Positions 58,759 through 64,000 of a stretch of DNA of 64,000 bases are shown piece by piece. Both the position numbers and the translations under genes were made by a program. The notes beneath the pieces were generated by a model. That model worked only from the letters and a program-made list of their open reading frames with translations, did not search any database and was not told the origin of the DNA. This stretch comes from Pantoea piersonii (GTDB lineage: Bacteria > Pseudomonadota > Gammaproteobacteria > Enterobacterales > Enterobacteriaceae), in contig NZ_RARB01000008.1 of assembly GCF_003612015.1 (NCBI RefSeq), positions 398-64,397 of the forward strand, written 5' to 3'. Each line of letters opens with the position of its first letter. The first letter of the stretch is position 1.

Positions 58759-60420
58759 TTACGCCGCTAAAAGTTCTTTCGCGTTCGCAAGGGTATTGCG
58801 CGTGACTTCGCTGCCGCCCAGCAGACGCGCCAGCTCCTGCAGACGCGCGCGCTTGTCTAGCGCCTGCATATGGGTTTCGGTCATGGCGCCATCGGTCTCT
58901 TTGCTGACAAAGAAGTGCTGATGGCCACAGCCAGCTACCTGCGGCAGGTGGGTAACGCACATCACCTGGGTCGATTCGCCCAGCTGGCGCAGCAGACGGC
59001 CTACCACGGCGGCAGTGGGGCCGCTGATGCCGACGTCCACTTCGTCGAAGATCATCGCCGGGGTTTCCATCTTCTTCGCGGTAATCACCTGGATCGCCAG
59101 CGCAATACGCGACAGCTCACCGCCGGAGGCCACTTTACCCAGCGGCTGCAAGGGCTGGCCTGGGTTAGTGGTAACCTGGAAGTCGATACGCGTCGCGCCG
59201 TCGGCGGTCAGATGATCGGGATTGAACGCCAGCGCGATGGTGAAACGGCCATGCGGCATAGAGAGCTGATGCATGCTCTGAGTAATCAACTGCTCTAGCT
59301 CGGCGCCATACTGCTGGCGCTGCTGGTGCAGACGCTCAGCGCTATGCAGCGCAGCCTGATAGTGTTCGCTAACTAACGCCTGCAGACTCTCCTGGTCGCT
59401 CTCCTGCTGCGAAAGCAGCTCCGCTTCCGCCAGCAGCTGCTGATGCAGCTCCGCCAGGCCTTCCGGCGCAACGTGGTGCTTACGTGCCAGCGCGATATAG
59501 CGGGAGATACGCTGTTCCAGCTCATACAGACGATTTGGGTCGAGGTCGAGACGGTCAACGTAGTGACGCAGTTCGTCGCTCGCTTCGCTGAGCTGAATCG
59601 CCGCTTCTTCCAGCATATTCAGCACACCGCTCAGCTTGTCGTCGAGCGTCACCACTTCCGTCACCATCTGGCGCGCAGTGTAAAGCAGGCTGTTGAGGTT
59701 GCTGTCGTCGCCGTCAGCGAGCAGCTGCAGCGCCTGCTGGCTGGTGGAGAGCAACTGTCCGCTGTTAGCGAGACGTTTGTACTCTTCATCAATCTGCTCA
59801 TACTCGTTCGCCTGTGGGGCGAAGTCGTTGAGTTCTTTCAGCTGATACTGCAGCAGTTCGCGGCGCGCCTCGCGCTCCTGCGACAGCTGCTGATGCTGCG
59901 CCAGGTTGCGGCAGCTCTGATGCCAGGCCTGATAATCGTTGCGCATCTGCAGCAGCAAATCATCATGGCCGGCGTAGGCGTCAAGCAGGTGTTTCTGATG
60001 GTCAGCCTTCAGCAGAAGCTGATGGGCGTGCTGGCCGTGGATCTGAATCAGCAACTGACCCAGATCGCGCAGCTGCGACAGCGGCACCGCGGTGCCGTTG
60101 ATAAAGCCGCGTGAGCGGCCGTCAGCGCTGATAACGCGGCGCAGCAGACATTCATTGCCGTCATCCAGCTGATTCTCCTCCAGCCAGCGCTGCGCGGAAG
60201 GCGAGGACTTGAGGTTGAAGCGGGCGCAGAGGTCGGCGCGCGCGGCGCCCTGACGCACCATGTCCGCTTCAGCGCGGCCGCCAAGGCACAGGCCGAGCGC
60301 GTCAATAGCAATAGACTTACCCGCGCCGGTCTCACCGGTAATCGCCGTCATACCGCGTTGGAAATCAATGTCGAGCTCACGAACGATAGCGAAATTACTG
60401 ATGGTCAGCTGTGCCAGCAT
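58759..60420 (-). CDS. recN: DNA repair ATPase RecN
   Basis: RecN is an SMC-like protein acting in double-strand break repair. The 553 residues include Walker A GETGAGKS, a long central coiled coil (about 150-370), the signature [13 protein letters not shown] and Walker [13 protein letters not shown]. Its length equals E. coli RecN. In E. coli recN is strongly LexA-regulated. The promoter here includes ACTGTATAAA... sequences and a CTG-N-type stretch near 60455-60485, consistent with an SOS box, but I could not fix it base by base. Confidence 0.96.
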   Translation of the reverse strand: MLAQLTISNFAIVRELDIDFQRGMTAITGETGAGKSIAIDALGLCLGGRAEADMVRQGAARADLCARFNLKSSPSAQRWLEENQLDDGNECLLRRVISADGRSRGFINGTAVPLSQLRDLGQLLIQIHGQHAHQLLLKADHQKHLLDAYAGHDDLLLQMRNDYQAWHQSCRNLAQHQQLSQEREARRELLQYQLKELNDFAPQANEYEQIDEEYKRLANSGQLLSTSQQALQLLADGDDSNLNSLLYTARQMVTEVVTLDDKLSGVLNMLEEAAIQLSEASDELRHYVDRLDLDPNRLYELEQRISRYIALARKHHVAPEGLAELHQQLLAEAELLSQQESDQESLQALVSEHYQAALHSAERLHQQRQQYGAELEQLITQSMHQLSMPHGRFTIALAFNPDHLTADGATRIDFQVTTNPGQPLQPLGKVASGGELSRIALAIQVITAKKMETPAMIFDEVDVGISGPTAAVVGRLLRQLGESTQVMCVTHLPQVAGCGHQHFFVSKETDGAMTETHMQALDKRARLQELARLLGGSEVTRNTLANAKELLAA

Positions 60421-60503
60421 AGAATCACCTGTATGGAAAAACAGATATGGTTTTTCGTACAGTATAAACTGGTTTTTTATCCAGTAAAGAGGGCGCGCTG
60501 AAA

Positions 60504-61382
60504 TTAAAACAATTTTTTCGACCAGCCCAGCTTTGAACTCAGAGTATTGAAATAACTGTAGTTTTTAGGGTGAATCAGATTCAGGTGGTTCTCGCTGCGG
60601 CGGATCAGAACATCTTCTCCTTCCTGAATCGGCAGGGCGATCTGGCTGTCGCAGCTGATCTCTAAATCGCTGCGGCGCGAGGAAAAACGCAGCCGGATGG
60701 TGCTGCTGCTGTTGATCACCAGCGGGCGCGCCGACAGAGTATGGGGGAACATCGGCACCAGCGCGATAGCATCGAGCGACGGGGTTAAAATCGGTCCGCC
60801 TGCCGACAGCGAGTAAGCGGTCGAGCCGGTCGGCGTAGAGATAATCAGGCCATCGGAGCGCTGCGAAAAGGCGAACACCTCGTCGATATAGACTTCGAAC
60901 TCGATCATGTGCGCCACTTTGCCGGGATGCAGCACCACTTCATTGATCGCCAGGCCCAGACGCGGCGAGCAGTCGTCTTTACATACGCGCGCTTCCAGCA
61001 GAAAGCGGCTTTCAACGAAATAGTTCCCCTGCAGCACCTCATCCAGCTGCTGCTGTGCATTGTCGGGATCAAGGTCGGTAAGAAAACCCAGATTGCCGCG
61101 GTTAATGCCGATCACCTTGATGTCGTAGCGCGCCAGCACGCGCGCCGCGCCCAGCATATTGCCGTCGCCGCCGACCACTACCGCCAGGTCCGCCTGCTGT
61201 CCAATCTCCGCCAGCGTGCCGGTCTGCGCATCCTGCAGATTGAGTTCCTGCGCGATCTGCTGCTCAATAATCACTTGATAACCTCTGGACGTCAGCCAGC
61301 GCCACAGCATCTCATGCGTCGTGAGAGCGGTAGGGTGACGCGGATGGCCTACAATACCAATGCAGTTAAAGTGTTTGTTCAT
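60504..61382 (-). CDS. nadK: NAD kinase
   Basis: NadK phosphorylates NAD to NADP. The 292-residue protein (same as E. coli) has the catalytic GGDGN motif in [15 protein letters not shown], then [14 protein letters not shown] and the NAD-binding stretch [16 protein letters not shown]. It is cytoplasmic and lies upstream of recN on the same strand, divergent from grpE, as in E. coli. Confidence 0.97.
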   Translation of the reverse strand: MNKHFNCIGIVGHPRHPTALTTHEMLWRWLTSRGYQVIIEQQIAQELNLQDAQTGTLAEIGQQADLAVVVGGDGNMLGAARVLARYDIKVIGINRGNLGFLTDLDPDNAQQQLDEVLQGNYFVESRFLLEARVCKDDCSPRLGLAINEVVLHPGKVAHMIEFEVYIDEVFAFSQRSDGLIISTPTGSTAYSLSAGGPILTPSLDAIALVPMFPHTLSARPLVINSSSTIRLRFSSRRSDLEISCDSQIALPIQEGEDVLIRRSENHLNLIHPKNYSYFNTLSSKLGWSKKLF

Positions 61383-61434
61383 TTGGTGGGTCTTTCCTCA
61401 TAAGCCAAAACGGCAAGGCAATGTGATGGGTTCC

Positions 61435-61460
61435 CTTGAAACCGTCAAACCGATCCCCAT
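61435..61460 (+). promoter_or_regulatory. Sigma-32 heat-shock promoter of grpE
   Basis: CTTGAA (61435-61440) and CCCCAT (61455-61460), spaced by 14 bases, match the heat-shock promoter consensus. They lie about 45 bases ahead of the grpE start. Confidence 0.87.
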
Positions 61461-61505
61461 AATAAGCGGACTGGCGAGATGAATGTGCAAAACGCGGAGA
61501 AATTC

Positions 61506-62087
61506 ATGAGTAGTAAAGAACAGAACACCCCAAACGAGCAAGTCTCAGACGAAATTCAACAGGATCAGCAGCAACCTCAGGAAGCGGAGACGGCAGTAGA
61601 GGTGGATCCGCGTGATGAGCGTATTGCTCAGCTGGAAGCTGAACTGGCGCAGTCTCAGTCCGGCGTACGCGACGCCCAGCTGCGCGCGCAGGCGGAAATC
61701 GAAAACATCCGTCGCCGCACCGAAATCGACGTTGAGAAAGCGCACAAATTCGCGCTGGAAAAATTCGCTAACGAGTTGCTGCCGGTTATCGACAGCCTTG
61801 AGCGCGCGCTGGAAGTAGCGGACAAAGAGAATCCTGAGCTGGCTTCGATGATTGAAGGTATCGAGCTGACCCTGAAATCGCTGCTTGGCGCGGTGCGTAA
61901 GTTCGGCGTTGAAGTTGTCGGCGACACCAACGTGCCGTTTAACCCGGAAATTCATCAGGCAATGTCGATGATGGAATCGGACGACGTAGCGCCTAACCAT
62001 GTGATGATGGTGATGCAGCGCGGCTATACCCTGAACGGTCGCCTGCTGCGTCCGGCGATGGTTGCGGTCGCGAAAGCCAAAAGCTAA
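61506..62087 (+). CDS. grpE: Nucleotide exchange factor GrpE
   Basis: GrpE releases ADP from DnaK. The 193-residue protein has a Gln/Glu-rich disordered start, a long dimerising helix ([15 protein letters not shown] to [20 protein letters not shown], given here as parts) and the C-terminal beta-wing ending with [17 protein letters not shown]. An open frame begins at 61479, but ATG 61506 has GGAGA upstream and gives MSSKEQNTP as in E. coli. Confidence 0.97.
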   Translation: MSSKEQNTPNEQVSDEIQQDQQQPQEAETAVEVDPRDERIAQLEAELAQSQSGVRDAQLRAQAEIENIRRRTEIDVEKAHKFALEKFANELLPVIDSLERALEVADKENPELASMIEGIELTLKSLLGAVRKFGVEVVGDTNVPFNPEIHQAMSMMESDDVAPNHVMMVMQRGYTLNGRLLRPAMVAVAKAKS

Positions 62088-62109
62088 GCACGAAAGCAAA
62101 GAGAATCAG

Positions 62110-62137
62110 ACGGCCGCGCAGTGACGCGGCCGTTTTT
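62110..62137 (+). terminator. Terminator between grpE and ung
   Basis: ACGGCCGCG and CGCGGCCGT pair across CAGTGA, followed by five T. It lies between the convergent grpE and ung genes. Confidence 0.9.
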
Positions 62138-62146
62138 ATTTGCGGC

Positions 62147-62830
62147 TCAGCTGGCAGGCAGCTGCGGCATCCAGTCGATGGGCGTTTCGCCCGCCTGCTT
62201 CAGCAGCGCATTCGCCTGCGCGAAATGTCCGCAGCCAAAGAAGCCACGATGCGCGGAAAGCGGCGAGGGATGTGGCGCCTGTAACACATGATGGCGCTGT
62301 CGATCGATAATGCTGCCTTTCTTCTGCGCGTGCGATCCCCAGAGCAGGAACACCACGCCTTCGCGATGCTCGTTGATGGCGGCGATCACGTTGTCGGTAA
62401 AGGTCTCCCAGCCGAAGCGCGCATGGGAATGCGCCTTGCCCGCCTCGACGGTCAGCACCGTATTCAGCAGCATCACGCCCTGTTTCGCCCAGCTCTCCAG
62501 AAAGCCGTGCTGCGGACGTTTAAAGTCAGGAAACTCCTGCTCCAGCTCTTTATACATGTTCTGTAAAGAGGGCGGCACCGGCACGCCGGGCAGGACGGAG
62601 AAGGCCAGGCCATGCGCCTGATTCGGGCCGTGGTAGGGATCCTGACCCAGAATGACGACCTTCACGTCGCCCAGCTCGGTCAGGCGAAACGCATTGAAGA
62701 CATCTTTCTGCGGCGGATAAACCGTCACGCCAGCCGCCCGTTCGTTAGCCACCAGTTTTAGCGTTTCATTAAAGTAGGGCTTCTCTTTCTCTTCGGCCAG
62801 CACGTCGTGCCAGGTCAGTTTATCCGTCAT
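62147..62830 (-). CDS. ung: Uracil-DNA glycosylase
   Basis: Ung removes uracil from DNA. The 227-residue protein has the family-1 catalytic motif [20 protein letters not shown] (Asp in GQDPYHG) and the leucine-loop motif [15 protein letters not shown]. The length is two residues below E. coli Ung. In E. coli its neighbour is yfiF; here it is grpE, which shows a rearrangement. Confidence 0.97.
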   Translation of the reverse strand: MTDKLTWHDVLAEEKEKPYFNETLKLVANERAAGVTVYPPQKDVFNAFRLTELGDVKVVILGQDPYHGPNQAHGLAFSVLPGVPVPPSLQNMYKELEQEFPDFKRPQHGFLESWAKQGVMLLNTVLTVEAGKAHSHARFGWETFTDNVIAAINEHREGVVFLLWGSHAQKKGSIIDRQRHHVLQAPHPSPLSAHRGFFGCGHFAQANALLKQAGETPIDWMPQLPAS

Positions 62831-62933
62831 GATTTGCTCCCTTAAAGATCGGTCTCTTAAGCTTAACGTTTCACCGCGTCAGGTTGAAGGTAAAAAATAT
62901 TTGAAATTTACAAAATATTTTTTAATGAAAAAG

Positions 62934-62999
62934 ATTATCTGAATCAATTAATTGAAATTAGCAGTGAAAATCGCGGCTGTGGAAATTGACTGAGGTCAA
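62934..62999 (+). promoter_or_regulatory. Two FNR-type sites upstream of grcA
   Basis: TTGACTGAGGTCAA (62986-62999) and ATTATCTGAATCAA (62934-62947) resemble the FNR consensus TTGATNNNNATCAA. The centres are 52 bases apart, close to the -40.5 and -93.5 arrangement of E. coli yfiD. A -10-like TTATAT at 63021-63026 sits at the expected distance from the proximal site. Confidence 0.72.
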
Positions 63000-63103
63000 A
63001 GCCTCTTCAGAGGACGGGTGTTATATCAGGCTATTAAGTTGATTTACCCATTTGTTTACTTACCGCGCTGAGCAGAATAGCGCCTTGTTCTGGAGAACTG
63101 ATT

Positions 63104-63487
63104 ATGATCACAGGCATTCAAATTACCCAAACCAATAATCCCGATTTAATGAACTCCTTCTGGCTGATCGACGACGAAAAAGCGGAAGCGCGCTGCCTGT
63201 GCGCTAAAGCGGGCTACGAAGAAGATCAGGTAGTGGCAATCAGCGAACTGGGCGAATTCGCTTACCGCGAAGTGCCAATGGAGATGAAACCGCAGGTGCG
63301 TATTGAAGGCGGTCAGCACCTGAACGTTAACGTGCTGCGTCGCGAAACGCTGGAAGATGCGGTTAAGCACCCGGAGAAATATCCGCAGCTGACGATCCGC
63401 GTTTCAGGCTACGCGGTACGTTTTAACGCGCTGACGCCGGAACAGCAGCGTGACGTGATTACCCGTACCTTTACAGAAAGTCTGTAA
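63104..63487 (+). CDS. grcA: Autonomous glycyl radical cofactor GrcA (YfiD)
   Basis: GrcA is a spare glycyl-radical domain that rescues oxygen-cleaved pyruvate formate-lyase. The 127-residue protein carries the radical motif RVSGYAVRF with Gly102, the same position as in E. coli, and the C-terminal end RTFTESL. Ahead of the start CTGGAG serves as ribosome site. Upstream FNR sites indicate microaerobic/anaerobic induction and acid-linked control as in relatives. Confidence 0.97.
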   Translation: MITGIQITQTNNPDLMNSFWLIDDEKAEARCLCAKAGYEEDQVVAISELGEFAYREVPMEMKPQVRIEGGQHLNVNVLRRETLEDAVKHPEKYPQLTIRVSGYAVRFNALTPEQQRDVITRTFTESL

Positions 63488-63656
63488 CGGTAGAACTTTA
63501 GGCGGATGCAGAAAAAGCACCCACGTCGTTGTTAAATATATGTTGCTGATAAAAAACAAAATCTGCTTTTATTAACGTTAACAGCGTTGCCGGAACTGCA
63601 TCCTGCAGCCCAGAGCCTTTGGCTAAAGGGGATAACGGCTGTTTTGCCAGCTTAAC

Positions 63657-63691
63657 TAAAAAAAATCGCCTCAGTTGAGGCGATTTTTTTA
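63657..63691. terminator. Bidirectional terminator between grcA and srmB
   Basis: AAAAATCGCCTC and GAGGCGATTTTT pair across AGTT with A and T runs on the two sides. The 170 bases between grcA and this hairpin show no gene. Confidence 0.88.
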
Positions 63692-63704
63692 TAGCGGTGC
63701 TGAT

Positions 63705-64000
63705 TTATTCCGCATCGCCGCTGGCTGGCGCGGCAGTGCTTGGCTTGCGGCGTTTGCCCACGTTTTTGGCATCACGGTGACGCTTCTTCACGCGCGGTTT
63801 TTCCGCTTCGCTCTCTTTTTTCTCTTTCCGTTTCGCAAGCGCTTTTTTCGACGGTTTTCCGGTGGTCTTGGCGCTCGGCGCACGCGTAACCGGGCGCAGC
63901 TCATCAACGACGCGCGGCTTTAGCGGTTCGTTCAGGTAGCGGCTGATTTTACCCAGCAGCAGATGATCGTGCGCTTCCACCAGCGACAGCGCGGTGCCTT
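63705..64000 (-). CDS. srmB: DEAD-box RNA helicase SrmB, C-terminal end only
   Basis: The visible 98 or so residues match the end of E. coli SrmB: EAHDHLLLGKISRYLNEPLK, then the Lys/Arg-rich tail (PRVKKRHRDAKNVGKRRKPS) that binds rRNA. SrmB helps assemble the large ribosomal subunit. The helicase core lies beyond the right edge of the window. Confidence 0.93.
   Translation of the reverse strand, partial: GTALSLVEAHDHLLLGKISRYLNEPLKPRVVDELRPVTRAPSAKTTGKPSKKALAKRKEKKESEAEKPRVKKRHRDAKNVGKRRKPSTAAPASGDAE

Overview
The window is chromosomal DNA of a gamma-proteobacterium of the order Enterobacterales, most likely family Erwiniaceae (Pantoea/Mixta/Erwinia group). This rests on the close match of the house-keeping proteins to their E. 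coli counterparts, the tmRNA tag ANDENYALAA, the E. coli-like FNR, NrdR and sigma-32 sites, and the GC-rich codon use. The genus is an inference. The core gene order is E. coli-like but rearranged: yfiF and ung, neighbours in E. coli K-12, lie 53 kb apart here.

Layout. 1-8.5 kb: 3' end of an rRNA operon (5S), then kgtP, pssA, patZ, tapT, trxC and yfiF. 8.6-21.4 kb (minus strand): the emrRAB multidrug efflux operon, an MFS exporter, the proVWX osmoprotectant importer and nrdHIEF (class Ib ribonucleotide reductase, with paired NrdR boxes). 21.5-25.8 kb: ygaM, ygaC, mmuPM (S-methylmethionine salvage), a lipoprotein and speG. 25.9-30.9 kb: a five-gene ABC importer of the peptide/nickel class. 31.0-34.3 kb: a Mg2+-import unit with a probable PhoP-dependent promoter, a long leader holding two candidate short peptides (one with three consecutive proline codons) around a terminator-like hairpin, mgtB, and an unlisted 28-codon membrane peptide in the position of mgtR.

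34.5-47.8 kb is a contact-dependent inhibition locus: cdiB (outer-membrane transporter), cdiC (HlyC-like acyltransferase), a 3283-residue cdiA whose C-terminal toxin begins after VENN, and a membrane-protein immunity gene. It is followed by an orphan toxin-tip/immunity module broken at a run of seven G. Two small AT-rich lipoprotein genes follow.

49-56.3 kb is a decayed P4-like satellite prophage inserted beside ssrA: frameshifted integrase, frameshifted C-terminal fragment of the alpha primase/helicase, truncated Psu-like gene, intact Ogr/Delta-type zinc-finger activator and a P2/P4-type cos site. Between cos and the integrase, a position known in P4 satellites as a hotspot for anti-phage cargo, is a tightly overlapping operon of an SMC/ABC-like ATPase (DUF3696 type), a PIN-domain nuclease and a small RNA ligase. 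I know of no described defence system with this combination, and it is the best candidate for a new system here.

56.4-64 kb returns to core genes: ssrA and smpB (trans-translation), ratA/ratB, bamE, recN, nadK, grpE with a sigma-32 promoter, ung, grcA with two FNR sites, and the 3' end of srmB. No tRNA gene, CRISPR array or intact insertion sequence was seen.
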